Shown here in pieces: positions 50,200 through 58,798 of a stretch of 64,000 bases of DNA. Positions within the stretch are counted from its first letter, which is position 1. Each line of letters begins with the position of its first letter. Position numbers and translations under genes: made by a program. This stretch comes from Gammaproteobacteria bacterium (lineage in GTDB: Bacteria; Pseudomonadota; Gammaproteobacteria; SZUA-229). The DNA is taken from positions 64,159 through 128,158 of the forward strand of contig JAOUKT010000001.1 in the NCBI GenBank assembly GCA_029882395.1, written 5' to 3'. The notes below the pieces were generated by a model, which worked only from the letters and a program-made list of their open reading frames with translations, ran no database searches and was not told where the DNA came from.

Positions 50200-50908
50200 G
50201 ATGCAATCTGCCATTTTCCAGACTTACACAGCGACCACATTTTCTTGCCAGCATTTCATCATGGGTGACGATCACCAGTGTGGTGTTTTTCTCATGATTC
50301 ATTTCAAATAAAAGATCGATAATATGCTGGCTGGTGGCATTATCAAGATTGCCTGTCGGCTCATCAGCAAACAATATCTCCGGTTGCGTTACAAATGCCC
50401 GCGCAATCGCAACACGCTGTTGTTCACCACCAGAAAGCTGCTTCGGATAATGTTCTAATCGCTGCGACAAGCCAACCCGGCTGAGTAAATTAAGGGCCTC
50501 AGTTCTGGCCGCTTTATTTGACTGCAGCTCTAATGGCAGCATCACATTTTCCAGTGCCGTTAAGCTTGGTAATAACTGGAACGACTGAAAGACAAAACCC
50601 ACCTTTTCACCACGCAAAGCAGCCCGTCCATCCTCATCCAGCGTGTTTATATTTTTGCCGGCCAGATAGACCGTGCCACTGCTGGCCTGATCAAGCCCAG
50701 CCAGCAAACCCAGCAAGGTAGACTTACCTGAACCGGATGCGCCAATGATGGCAATTGTCTCAGCAGGCTTGATTTCAAGATTAACAGCCGTCAGGATATC
50801 CAGCATATCACCAGACGGGTTAGCCAGTGCCGGCACCTGTTTGCTTAACATATTTGCATAGATCGCTAAATCAGAAGGGTTTTGTATGTTTCGCTCGTCA
50901 GTATTCAT
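50192..50908 (-). CDS. ybbA: ABC transporter ATP-binding protein YbbA
   Basis: 238 residues of the LolD/MacB-like class. Walker [20 protein letters not shown]-loop [19 protein letters not shown], signature [15 protein letters not shown], Walker [13 protein letters not shown], switch His in VIVTHDEM. The ATG at 50908 is chosen because the E. coli protein aligns to the segment just after it. It overlaps the divergent tesA start by 23 bases; a later ATG at 50851 would avoid the overlap but remove aligned residues. Confidence 0.9.
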   Translation of the reverse strand: MNTDERNIQNPSDLAIYANMLSKQVPALANPSGDMLDILTAVNLEIKPAETIAIIGASGSGKSTLLGLLAGLDQASSGTVYLAGKNINTLDEDGRAALRGEKVGFVFQSFQLLPSLTALENVMLPLELQSNKAARTEALNLLSRVGLSQRLEHYPKQLSGGEQQRVAIARAFVTQPEILFADEPTGNLDNATSQHIIDLLFEMNHEKNTTLVIVTHDEMLARKCGRCVSLENGRLHHA

Positions 50909-51500
50909 TATATTTTTATTTATTAGTCCATCGATAGCGGCTGCAAAAAGCCCAGCCGGCTCAATTTTGGTGATTGGTGACAGTATCAGTGCCGCATATG
51001 GCATCAAGCCTGAAGCCGGCTGGGTCAGTCTGCTCGCTAACAAAGTAACACAACAGAAAAAGCCCTATCAAGTGATAAATGCCAGCATTAGCGGTGATAC
51101 CACCATTAATGGAGTGAATCGCATCGAAGCTTTGCTAACAAAATACCAACCCGCTATTGTCATCATTGAACTCGGCGGTAATGATGGCCTGCGCGGTCTG
51201 CCGCTGAAAGTCATGAAAAAAAACTTAAAAAAGATGATAGTCCTGTGCCAGCAATACAAAGCAGAGGTACTGTTAGCCGGCATGAAAATCCCGCCTAATT
51301 ATGGCAAGCGATACAGCGAAGGCTTTTATGACATTTATCAGAGTTTAGCCAGAGAATATACGATCAGGCTGGTGCCTTTTTTACTCGATGGTATCGGCGA
51401 CAAGCGTGCATTAATGCAAGCCGACGGTATTCACCCGAGCGAAGCGGCTCAGCCGGCTATCATGCAAACCGTCTGGAAACAACTCGAAACAATGCTTTAG
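50886..51500 (+). CDS. tesA: Periplasmic SGNH arylesterase/thioesterase TesA
   Basis: 204 residues. Signal peptide (about 1-18, [15 protein letters not shown]). SGNH blocks are GDSISAAYG (nucleophile Ser), a Gly in NASISGDTTING, GGNDGLRGL (Asn) and DGIHPSEAAQ (Asp, His). It hydrolyses acyl-CoA, acyl esters and lysophospholipids in the periplasm. AAGGG is six bases before the ATG. It is divergent from ybbA, as in E. coli. Confidence 0.93.
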   Translation: MFRSSVFIIFLFISPSIAAAKSPAGSILVIGDSISAAYGIKPEAGWVSLLANKVTQQKKPYQVINASISGDTTINGVNRIEALLTKYQPAIVIIELGGNDGLRGLPLKVMKKNLKKMIVLCQQYKAEVLLAGMKIPPNYGKRYSEGFYDIYQSLAREYTIRLVPFLLDGIGDKRALMQADGIHPSEAAQPAIMQTVWKQLETML

Positions 51501-51559
51501 ACCTTGGATTATATCAGTGACTTAATGACCGCCTAACCGCCTTTGGCAGAAGCCGGCAT

Positions 51560-51820
51560 TTATCCGTGCTCGTTTCTGTACTTGAAAACCATCAAAATAA
51601 GCGTGATCACAATGATCAGAAACGCACAGACCAGCAGCGGCATGTTTTTCGTTAATTGTGCATGAGCAAACCAAAAACCATTGCCTAATAGTGACAGTAT
51701 TAACATCCACATTGAAATGTCATGCGTCATTTTTGTTTTAATGGCTTTAATCAGCTGCGGCAAAAAAATAACCGTGGTAAAGATAGAAGCCATCCAGCCA
51801 AACAGTTCTGCCAGATCCAT
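51560..51820 (-). CDS. SemiSWEET family membrane protein
   Basis: 86 residues forming three membrane helices with a PQ-loop: WMASIFTTVIFLPQLIKAIK, a DIS segment after the first helix, and a final helix LVCAFLIIVITLILMVF. SemiSWEETs are small sugar facilitators acting as dimers. It begins 12 bases after the trhO stop on the same strand. The substrate is not predictable. Confidence 0.82.
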   Translation of the reverse strand: MDLAELFGWMASIFTTVIFLPQLIKAIKTKMTHDISMWMLILSLLGNGFWFAHAQLTKNMPLLVCAFLIIVITLILMVFKYRNEHG

Positions 51821-51832
51821 TAAAAGTCCGCC

Positions 51833-52822
51833 TTAACGATGTTGTTGTTTATTTCGTTGCTGTTGTTTTTTTTGTTGTTTTTGCAGGCGGTGCTTTTCGC
51901 TGTATTGCTCCACCTCTGAACCAATATGCGACTCACCGCGATTACTTGCCAGCTGCATCTGTTTCTCTCTTTCCATAAAACGCTGTTTTTGCTGTGCCGA
52001 TAATTTATCATAACAATTTTCACAGCAAACCCCCTGTTGATAGTGCAAACTTTTTTTATCCTCAGCCGTAATCGGCAGTCGGCAGCCGTGACACATATCA
52101 TAGCGGCCTTTTTCAAGCTGATGATTAACACTCACACGGTTATCAAATACAAAACACTCGCCCTGCCAGAGCGATTCCTGCTCCGGTACTTCTTCGAGGT
52201 ATTTGAGAATGCCACCCTGCAAGTGGTAAACCTCTTCATAACCCAGCTGTTTTAAATAAGCGGTGGACTTTTCGCAGCGAATGCCCCCGGTACAAAACAT
52301 GGCAACTTTTTTCGATGATTTTGCATCATGGTTTTTCTTTATGTAATCGGGAAACTGCCTGAACGATTCTGTCTGAGGATCTATCGCATTTTTAAACGTG
52401 CCAATTTTCGTTTCGTAGCTATTGCGCGTATCGATCAATGTAACTTCAGGGTCTGAAATTAATGCATTCCAGTCCTTAGCAGCAACATAGGTACCGACCA
52501 CCTGATTGGGATCAATGCCCTGCACGCCCATCGTCACAATTTCTTTTTTAAGCTTGACACGGGTCCTGTAAAACGGCATCTCATCGTCATAAGATAATTT
52601 ATAGCGCAAAGATGCCAGCCGGGAATCCGATTTAAGCCAGTCCAGCAATTGTTCGACAGCTGTGCCGCTGCCTGCCACCGTGCCGTTGATGCCCTCACTG
52701 GCCAGCAGCAGGCTGCCTTTAACCGCCAGCTCGTGCATTTTATCTAATAGCGGTTGACGCAGCTGTTTATAATTATCGAGAATGACGAAATGATACAATG
52801 CAGCAACGGTGACTTTTGACAT
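51833..52822 (-). CDS. trhO: tRNA uridine(34) hydroxylase TrhO (YceA)
   Basis: 329 residues. A ferredoxin-like N-terminal domain, rhodanese domain with active Cys C177 in [14 protein letters not shown], and zinc-binding Cys residues (CHGC, CCENC) in the C-terminal part. TrhO makes 5-hydroxyuridine at tRNA position 34 in an O2-dependent reaction. The C-terminal tail is rich in Gln, Lys and Arg (about 310-329), probably an RNA-binding extension. It lies upstream of the SemiSWEET gene. Confidence 0.94.
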   Translation of the reverse strand: MSKVTVAALYHFVILDNYKQLRQPLLDKMHELAVKGSLLLASEGINGTVAGSGTAVEQLLDWLKSDSRLASLRYKLSYDDEMPFYRTRVKLKKEIVTMGVQGIDPNQVVGTYVAAKDWNALISDPEVTLIDTRNSYETKIGTFKNAIDPQTESFRQFPDYIKKNHDAKSSKKVAMFCTGGIRCEKSTAYLKQLGYEEVYHLQGGILKYLEEVPEQESLWQGECFVFDNRVSVNHQLEKGRYDMCHGCRLPITAEDKKSLHYQQGVCCENCYDKLSAQQKQRFMEREKQMQLASNRGESHIGSEVEQYSEKHRLQKQQKKQQQRNKQQHR

Positions 52823-52971
52823 GATACGACCTGATTAATATTTACACAGCATTATAACTTATCTGCGAAGTATTTTACTCAATCATTGTCAACAGCCTCA
52901 GATGCCTGATAACATCATCTGATGTTTGATTTATTCTTTATTGCTAACCGGCTGAATCGGGAGTTTTTTTC

Positions 52972-53673
52972 GTGAACAAGAGTTTGATCACCAATGGCCT
53001 TGCTGGCGCTGTTGTTATTATCGGCATCATCTTTCAGCATCCAATAATTCTAAGCATGGGCCTGTTTGCCCTTTCCGGCGCCGTGACTAACTGGCTGGCA
53101 ATCCACATGCTGTTTGAAAAAGTACCCGGGCTTTATGGCTCGGGCGTTATACCGGCTCGCTTTGAGGATTTTAAACTGGGCATACGCCACCTGATGATGA
53201 ACCAGTTTTTTACTGCCGAAAATATTGATCGTTTTCTAAAGGGCCCTGATGACAAACCCGACCTGCACCTGGCACCGGTTATAGAGAAAGTCGATTTGTC
53301 GCCGTCGTTTGATTCTCTGGTCAAGGTTATTATGGAGTCCTCATTCGGTGGCATGTTAGGCATGCTGGGTGGTGAAGAAGCACTAACCCCCCTGAAAGAA
53401 CCCTTTATCGCCAACATGAAGTCATCGCTGATTGAAATGACACAACAAGAAAGTTTTCAGCAATTATTACGTGAAGAACTGGAACAGCCAGATGTGATGG
53501 CTGAAATACAACAGCAAATTGAAGACATTGTGCAGCAAAGGCTGGATGAATTAACCCCGCAGCTGGTCAAAGAAATCATCCAGGAAATGATTAAAAAACA
53601 CCTCGGCTGGCTGGTGGTCTGGGGCGGCGTGTTTGGTGCGTTGATTGGATTAGTTTCAGCCACCTTTTTATAA
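52972..53673 (+). CDS. DUF445 family membrane protein
   Basis: 233 residues. An N-terminal helix pair (GAVVIIGIIFQHPIILSMGL) is followed by AVTNWLAIHMLFEKVPGLYG and IPARFEDFKLGIRHLMMNQF, typical of DUF445, then a helical domain rich in Glu and Gln and a C-terminal helix (LGWLVVWGGVFGALIGLVSA). The start is GTG at 52972 with GGGAG eight bases upstream. Function of the family is not established. Confidence 0.82.
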   Translation: MNKSLITNGLAGAVVIIGIIFQHPIILSMGLFALSGAVTNWLAIHMLFEKVPGLYGSGVIPARFEDFKLGIRHLMMNQFFTAENIDRFLKGPDDKPDLHLAPVIEKVDLSPSFDSLVKVIMESSFGGMLGMLGGEEALTPLKEPFIANMKSSLIEMTQQESFQQLLREELEQPDVMAEIQQQIEDIVQQRLDELTPQLVKEIIQEMIKKHLGWLVVWGGVFGALIGLVSATFL

Positions 53674-53709
53674 AAAGTCGGATACGCTTAACTAAAAAAG
53701 AATCAGTTT

Positions 53710-54006
53710 ATGAACAGAACGCTTAGAAACTTTAGATTACTGGCTTTGATAGAAGGCATTTCATTATTGCTGCTTTTGCTGGTAGCCATGCCATTAAAAT
53801 ATTATGCCGGTGTCACCCAGGTGGTACCTGTAATCGGTATGATACATGGGTTACTGTTTATGGCTTTTATGATGTTTTCGCTTGATATCAGCCATAAACT
53901 AAACTGGTCTGTGCCGTTCTGGTTGCTGGTTCTATTCTCTTCAATTGTACCGGCCGGTACTTTTTTAATGGATCTAAAACTAAAGAAAATTAACATCCCG
54001 GGCTAA
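53710..54006 (+). CDS. DUF3817 membrane protein
   Basis: 98 residues, three membrane helices, with the DUF3817 pattern: LALIEGISLLLLLLVAMPLK, VVPVIGMIHGLLFMAFMMFS and PFWLLVLFSSIVPAGTFLMD. It has no known role and is sometimes linked to integral membrane partners. It follows DUF445 by 36 bases and converges on ppnN. Confidence 0.85.
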   Translation: MNRTLRNFRLLALIEGISLLLLLLVAMPLKYYAGVTQVVPVIGMIHGLLFMAFMMFSLDISHKLNWSVPFWLLVLFSSIVPAGTFLMDLKLKKINIPG

Positions 54007-54017
54007 AGCCTTATCCA

Positions 54018-54039
54018 GCCCTGCTGTCATAGCAAGGGC
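54018..54039. terminator. Weak bidirectional hairpin between DUF3817 and ppnN genes
   Basis: GCCCT (54018-54022) pairs with AGGGC (54035-54039), extended by GCT/AGC with one bulged base around a 5-base loop. TTATTTT follows on the plus strand. It sits exactly between two convergent stop codons, which fits a shared terminator, but there is no long T run. Confidence 0.45.
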
Positions 54040-54041
54040 AG

Positions 54042-55412
54042 TTATTTTACCAGCTTATAACAGGGTTCGTATTTGCTGCCGGGCAATTTCATTCTTTGCT
54101 GTTCGACAAACGCAATCAGTAACTCATCCATTGGTTCCATTATTTCCTTATCGCCCTGGATTTCGAAACGGCCGTGTTTTTCGATTGCCCTGATACCCTC
54201 ATCTTTGACATTACCGGCAACAATTCCGGAAAAAGCACGGCGCAGATTTGCAGCCAGTTGATGAACTGGCTGGTCCTTGCGTAACTTGAGTGCTTTCATA
54301 TTCTCATGCGTGGGTAGGAACGGACTCTGGAACTCTGAATCTATTTTTATTGACCAGTTAAAATAATAGGCATCACCTTTTTGTTTTCTAAACTCCCTGA
54401 CCTTTTTAAAACCTGAAATTATTTCACGCGCAACCTTTGCAGGGTCATTGACAATAATCTGATAATACTGCCTGGCTTCCTCACCCAGTGTAGCGGCAAT
54501 AAACTGATCAATCTGATGAAAATAATCTTTACTGTTTTCCGGGCCGGTAAAAATTAAAGGAAATGGAATATGCCGGTTTTCAGGGTGCATCAGCACACCC
54601 AGAATATAAAGTATTTCTTCAGCCGTACCGGCACCTCCCGGAAACACCACCACACCATGACCGGTACGCACAAAAGCCTCCAGTCTTTTTTCAATATCGG
54701 GCATGATTACCAGTGCATTGACAATGGGATTTGGTGACTCGGCCGCAATAATGCCAGGCTCAGTAATACCAAGATACTGGCCATCGGTAATGCGTTGTTT
54801 GGCATGGCCGATGGTTGCGCCTTTCATTGGGCCTTTCATCGCACCCGGACCACAGCCAGTGCAAATATTCAGACCCCGTAGTCCCATCTGGTAGCCAACT
54901 TCTTTTGAATAATCATATTCAAAACGGCTGATTGAATGCCCACCCCAGCAGACCACGAGCTTGGGTAAGCTCAAAGATTTTAATATATTGGCATTTCGCA
55001 ATATATGGAACACCGCATTGCTAATACCATCCGTTGACTCAAGGTCAAAGATGCGGCTGGCATAGATTTCATCATTAAGAAAGATAACATCGCGCAGCAC
55101 AGAAAATAAATGCTCATTAATACCCTTTATCATCTCGCCATCAACAAAGGCATGAGAGGGCGCTGATGTTAATTCAAGCTTAATGCCTCTCTCTTGCTGA
55201 ATAACACGGATATTAAAATCATGGTATCGTTCAAGCAGTTTTTTCCCATCATCCAGCGTACTGCCGCTGTTTAACACTGCTAATGAGCAGTTCCTGAAGA
55301 GTGAATATAATCCGCCCTGACTGGTATCGAGTAACTTATTAACTTCAAGCTTGGACAGGATATCAAGACTGCCTAGTGGTGAAATAATGGCATCCATTAC
55401 ATTTCTAGTCAT
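54042..55412 (-). CDS. ppnN: Pyrimidine/purine-5'-nucleotide nucleosidase PpnN (YgdH)
   Basis: 456 residues, the family length. The LOG/Rossmann core has GHSISRFEYDYSKEVGYQ, GCGPGAMKGPMKGATIGHAK and the catalytic PGGAGTAEEILYILG (about 257-271). The N- and C-terminal extensions are those of PpnN. It cleaves nucleoside monophosphates to base and ribose 5-phosphate and is stimulated by (p)ppGpp in E. coli. Confidence 0.93.
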   Translation of the reverse strand: MTRNVMDAIISPLGSLDILSKLEVNKLLDTSQGGLYSLFRNCSLAVLNSGSTLDDGKKLLERYHDFNIRVIQQERGIKLELTSAPSHAFVDGEMIKGINEHLFSVLRDVIFLNDEIYASRIFDLESTDGISNAVFHILRNANILKSLSLPKLVVCWGGHSISRFEYDYSKEVGYQMGLRGLNICTGCGPGAMKGPMKGATIGHAKQRITDGQYLGITEPGIIAAESPNPIVNALVIMPDIEKRLEAFVRTGHGVVVFPGGAGTAEEILYILGVLMHPENRHIPFPLIFTGPENSKDYFHQIDQFIAATLGEEARQYYQIIVNDPAKVAREIISGFKKVREFRKQKGDAYYFNWSIKIDSEFQSPFLPTHENMKALKLRKDQPVHQLAANLRRAFSGIVAGNVKDEGIRAIEKHGRFEIQGDKEIMEPMDELLIAFVEQQRMKLPGSKYEPCYKLVK

Positions 55413-55475
55413 ATATCTACTCAGTTTGTTTATCTAATATTCATTAATAGCTGTTCTGCCCTGATATAACAAGTA

Positions 55476-55970
55476 TCAGGAAAGCGTTTTCATTTCGATA
55501 AAATCTTTTAAATAGTCAACAAACAACTCAGCATCGAATGTCAAAGGTAAGCGCATCAGCATATTAGCCTCTTTATCCAGTATCAGAAGCGTCGGAAAAC
55601 CTTTTAAGTTATATGTCTTCATGAACTGCTTGCCCTCGTCCGTTTCATATTCTATACGGGTGAATATATAATGCTCCGCAATGGCTTGTTTGACGATTTC
55701 TTTTGAAAATATTTCTTTATCTAATTTTCGACAGGTCGGACACCAGATTGCCGACATGTCCGCCAGAATAAAGCGGTTTTGTTGTTTCGCCAGAATTAGT
55801 GCCTGCGACAATTCAACCCGATTTATTCCCGTCGCCTCCAGCGCCTGCTGACCAAGATAGGTCTGTATTTTAAAAAACAGGAAATAGGCCAGCAAAAACA
55901 TTAGCAAAATAACCAGCAGCACTCTCATTCGTTTTGTATTCATTATTAGCTGTTCTCTTTTTAAATTCAT
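55476..55970 (-). CDS. Membrane-anchored thioredoxin-like protein
   Basis: 164 residues. One N-terminal membrane helix (about 16-33, VLLVILLMFLLAYFLFF), then a periplasmic thioredoxin-like domain with CPTC in SAIWCPTCRKLDKEIFS and a cis-Pro segment LKGFPTLLILD. It resembles the C-terminal domain of DsbD. Likely reduces or senses periplasmic thiols. It starts next to the GNAT stop. An ATG nine codons downstream (55943) is possible. Confidence 0.85.
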   Translation of the reverse strand: MNLKREQLIMNTKRMRVLLVILLMFLLAYFLFFKIQTYLGQQALEATGINRVELSQALILAKQQNRFILADMSAIWCPTCRKLDKEIFSKEIVKQAIAEHYIFTRIEYETDEGKQFMKTYNLKGFPTLLILDKEANMLMRLPLTFDAELFVDYLKDFIEMKTLS

Positions 55971-55971
55971 A

Positions 55972-56493
55972 TCATCTAAATTTTTTTTCAAGCGTCTCAA
56001 GTACAAGATCATGCCGCAGCGGTATGCCATAGCGCGGCTCTTCATAAGGGAAAGCCTTGAACTTACCCGTTTTCATATAACCCTGACGCAAATACCAGTG
56101 GATTAATTCGCTACGAATACTGATAACTGTCATTAGCATCGCAACGCAATGCCATTGCCTGACAGCATAATGCTCAGCCTGCAGTAACAATGCTTTACCT
56201 GTGCCCTGGCCCTGGCCTGAAGGCTCAACGGCAAACATACCGAGACAGGCTTTATTGCCTAGCTTGCAAAGATGCACTGAGGCCAGCAGTCTGCCACCGC
56301 TTTCACAAAGCAGAAAAGCATTATTTGAAGCGTTCATCAAAGTAGCAACCTCATCATAATCGGTTCTCTGGCCTTTAATAAAGTCAGCTTCTGTAGTCCA
56401 GCCCTGGCGACTTGATTCGCCTCGGTAGGCCGATTCAACCAGTGTAACAATATTTTCAATATCCGCTTTTGAAGCCAGCCTGTAAGTTAACAT
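55972..56493 (-). CDS. GNAT family N-acetyltransferase
   Basis: 173 residues. GNAT fold: the N-terminal LTYRLASKADIENIVTLVES, the acetyl-CoA P-loop EPSGQGQGTGKALLLQAEHY and the C-terminal RQGYMKTGKFKAFPYEEPRY. The acceptor is unknown; such genes may acetylate small amines, antibiotics or proteins. Its stop is adjacent to the start of the thioredoxin-like gene, so the two are coupled. The ATG at 56493 fits the family start; an upstream TTG would add six residues. Confidence 0.87.
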   Translation of the reverse strand: MLTYRLASKADIENIVTLVESAYRGESSRQGWTTEADFIKGQRTDYDEVATLMNASNNAFLLCESGGRLLASVHLCKLGNKACLGMFAVEPSGQGQGTGKALLLQAEHYAVRQWHCVAMLMTVISIRSELIHWYLRQGYMKTGKFKAFPYEEPRYGIPLRHDLVLETLEKKFR

Positions 56494-56583
56494 CGATAGT
56501 TTACGTGCCAATTTTTTTTAAACAGCTTTTATTTTTGATCTATAATATAGACAAATATTTTAAAACTAAAGGACTATTTTTTC

Positions 56584-56880
56584 ATGAAACGCTCAGACAT
56601 TCGGCATGAAAACAACAATGCTTACCTGGTGATTGACCGCGGCAATGATGCAGAAAGTGACAGCCATTCAAGGCATTACCCGATTCAAAACCTGAGCCGC
56701 GGTGGCATCCGATTTTGCAGTAATGAACATTTTGAGATTGATGAAAGAGTCAACCTGCTGCTTTATATTGACGAAAAGCTATCTCATCAAGCCTGCGGCC
56801 GAATTTGCTATCATGATGAAGATCAGCAACATAATAATTATTATGGCATCAGCTTTCTCGATAAATACCTGAGCTTGTAA
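56584..56880 (+). CDS. PilZ-domain protein, likely cyclic-di-GMP receptor
   Basis: 98 residues, essentially one PilZ domain. The c-di-GMP-binding motifs appear intact: RxxxR as R3-S-D-I-R7 and (D/N)xSxxG as N-L-S-R-G-G near residue 37. It probably responds to c-di-GMP and regulates motility, surface attachment or polysaccharide; no linked effector gene identifies the target. Given the flagellar genes in the window, a motility brake is one possibility. Confidence 0.88.
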   Translation: MKRSDIRHENNNAYLVIDRGNDAESDSHSRHYPIQNLSRGGIRFCSNEHFEIDERVNLLLYIDEKLSHQACGRICYHDEDQQHNNYYGISFLDKYLSL

Positions 56881-56937
56881 TGGCCAGCCAGCTTCACTGC
56901 CGAGCTATTCACTCTGCAGACGCTGTCATTAAAAATA

Positions 56938-56962
56938 ACAAAGGCCAAGCAGCAGCCTTTGT
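56938..56962 (-). terminator. Intrinsic terminator of the DUF302 gene
   Basis: ACAAAGGC (56938-56945) pairs perfectly with GCCTTTGT (56955-56962) around a 9-base loop. On the minus strand the stem is followed by TATTTTTAA, a U-rich end. It stands 18 bases downstream of the DUF302 stop on that strand and is also placed to stop PilZ transcription. Confidence 0.75.
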
Positions 56963-56979
56963 CAGGGGTGCCAGTAAAT

Positions 56980-57483
56980 TCAGAAATTACCCGCAGCGCC
57001 TGCCCGTAAAATAGTCTTAAGTGTTTTATTGACACGTTCAGCCGTTTTTTTAACAACCAGCGGTAACGGGTTTTTATTAATCAGCACATCCAGACTGATC
57101 ATCATTAACCAGTGCTGTTTATTCTCATCCTCAACCAGTGCTATTTTACACGGCATGTAGGCTGCAAAAATTGGATTATGTTTAACCATGACCCGCGCAT
57201 CATAGGGATTACAAAACTGGAAAATTTCTATTCTGCGTGAATCGATTCCCCTGGCTATCAGCTCAGCAGACAATGGCTGATGAGAAACCAGTTTCATATT
57301 CAGTTCAATGGCTTTCGATTTTAATGCATCAACAGCATCAGCAGGCTTGATGCCCTGAGCCAGGGGTACTTTATAGAGCTGCTGTTCAATAATGTGGACT
57401 TCTTCCTGAGCCCCGTTTGCAAGCGATAAAAACCCGCACAAAAGACAACTGATCAGAACTGTTATTATTTTTTTCAGACTCAC
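56980..57483 (-). CDS. Exported DUF302 protein
   Basis: 167 residues. A signal peptide (about 1-24, IITVLISCLLCGFLSLANGA) is followed by a DUF302 domain (IEIFQFCNPYDARVMVKHNP, FAAYMPCKIALVEDENKQHW). DUF302 proteins bind heme or small ligands in some structures, but no function is assigned. Two Cys remain after the signal peptide. It is downstream of ycgN by about 67 bases on the same strand. Confidence 0.85.
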   Translation of the reverse strand: MSLKKIITVLISCLLCGFLSLANGAQEEVHIIEQQLYKVPLAQGIKPADAVDALKSKAIELNMKLVSHQPLSAELIARGIDSRRIEIFQFCNPYDARVMVKHNPIFAAYMPCKIALVEDENKQHWLMMISLDVLINKNPLPLVVKKTAERVNKTLKTILRAGAAGNF

Positions 57484-57550
57484 GTTTAAACTCCCTCTTT
57501 TTTAAGCAATCCATATTAGGATAGTTTGTTTTTTATCATTTATACAGTTA

Positions 57551-58009
57551 TTAGCGTTTTTCACTGATATAGTCTTGCAACTGATCCGGATGAATATACT
57601 CTTCGGAAATGGCATAATGGCTGACCGAGACTTCCTGGTTCTGCAGCACTGACTGATTTTGGGTAAGCAAAGGGTGCCAGTCATGCAATGTTTTACCTTC
57701 ATACAATAAACGATAGGCGCAGGTCTCTGGCATCCATTCAAATTGTTCGGGTTTATCCAGCGTGACTTTGACACACGCGGCTACTTTCTCGAAGCGGTGG
57801 GCGTAATCGCGGCAACGGCAGCTTTTTAAATCCAGCAGCTGACAACTAACACGGGTTTGATAGACCTTCGCCGTGTCTTCATCTTCCAGTTTAATCAGGC
57901 AGCACTGGCCGCAACCATCACACAGCGATTCCCATTCCTGGGCATTCATCTGGGCTAACGATTTGGTTTGCCAGAAGGCAGTGCCCGCATCGCTCACATT
58001 GCAATCCAT
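57551..58009 (-). CDS. ycgN: YcgN/YkgJ-family cysteine-cluster protein (UPF0260)
   Basis: 152 residues. The family's Cys pattern is complete: LCDGCGQCCLIKLEDEDT, VSCQLLDLKSCRCRDYAHRF, ACVKVTL and PETCAYRLL. It aligns end-to-end with E. coli YcgN. The cysteines probably bind zinc or an iron-sulfur cluster; function is unproven. Its start overlaps the stop of the IMPase-family gene by 16 bases; the ATG at 58009 is used, and a GTG at 58018 is the alternative. Confidence 0.92.
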   Translation of the reverse strand: MDCNVSDAGTAFWQTKSLAQMNAQEWESLCDGCGQCCLIKLEDEDTAKVYQTRVSCQLLDLKSCRCRDYAHRFEKVAACVKVTLDKPEQFEWMPETCAYRLLYEGKTLHDWHPLLTQNQSVLQNQEVSVSHYAISEEYIHPDQLQDYISEKR

Positions 58010-58782
58010 TGTTTCCACTGAAGGAAAAGTGACTCATCTGTTGCCGCAAGCACTGAGCGCGGCTCCAGGGTATTTGTGAAAACAGGCTCTGCATCGACAG
58101 TACAGGCATACCCCCCTGCCTGTTTGAATATCAGATAGCCTGCTGAATAATCCCAGATGTTTTGTTTGCCGTGCAGGTAAAGATGCCCTCTTGCTGCAGC
58201 TAACCAGCACCAGTCAAGTGCCGAGGCACCATAGTTACGTTGCGATGAAAACGGTTTTTCTTTTATGATTCGGCAAGCCAGGTCATCACTCAGGCGCTTG
58301 AAATCAATGATTGCGGATGTCTGCTTTAGATTAATTCCGGCCGGCTTTAAGCTCAGTGTCTTGTTATTTAATTCAGCGGCTGCGTTTTGCTGGCTAAAAA
58401 AACATTCATCTCGAAGCGGATCATAGACCAGCCCGAGTTTAATTTCGGCCTCCTGGATAAGGGATAATGACACTGCAAAATACGGTATGCCGGCGGCAAA
58501 GTTGCTGGTGCCGTCAAGCGGATCAAGACACCACACAGGCTGACCAGACGACAGGGCTTGCTGCTGTTGCTGCACTGTCATTTCTTCAGACAGAATGACA
58601 AACTCAGGCCAGCCGGAAGACAACTGCTCGATGAGCCTGTTATGCACGGCATAATCAGCCTCGGTTACGATACTGCCATCAGTTTTGTGTTCTCTTTCTA
58701 CTTTTGCAAAACGCGGCAGTAATTCATCTTGTGCTGCGCTTTTAACAATCTCTTTTACTGTAATGATATCTTTAACATTCAT
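57994..58782 (-). CDS. Inositol monophosphatase-family phosphatase
   Basis: 262 residues. Metal-site motifs ILSEEMT, LDPLDGTSNFAAGIPYFAVS (about 92-111) and WDYSAGYLIFKQAGG (about 218-232) define the IMPase/CysQ/FBPase superfamily. The substrate could be inositol phosphate, PAP or another small phosphate ester; the sequence does not decide. The ATG at 58782 is 17 bases after the chemoreceptor stop and matches the family start; an overlapping TTG is possible. Confidence 0.9.
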   Translation of the reverse strand: MNVKDIITVKEIVKSAAQDELLPRFAKVEREHKTDGSIVTEADYAVHNRLIEQLSSGWPEFVILSEEMTVQQQQQALSSGQPVWCLDPLDGTSNFAAGIPYFAVSLSLIQEAEIKLGLVYDPLRDECFFSQQNAAAELNNKTLSLKPAGINLKQTSAIIDFKRLSDDLACRIIKEKPFSSQRNYGASALDWCWLAAARGHLYLHGKQNIWDYSAGYLIFKQAGGYACTVDAEPVFTNTLEPRSVLAATDESLFLQWKQWIAM

Positions 58783-58798
58783 TGTATTTTTAGATGAT

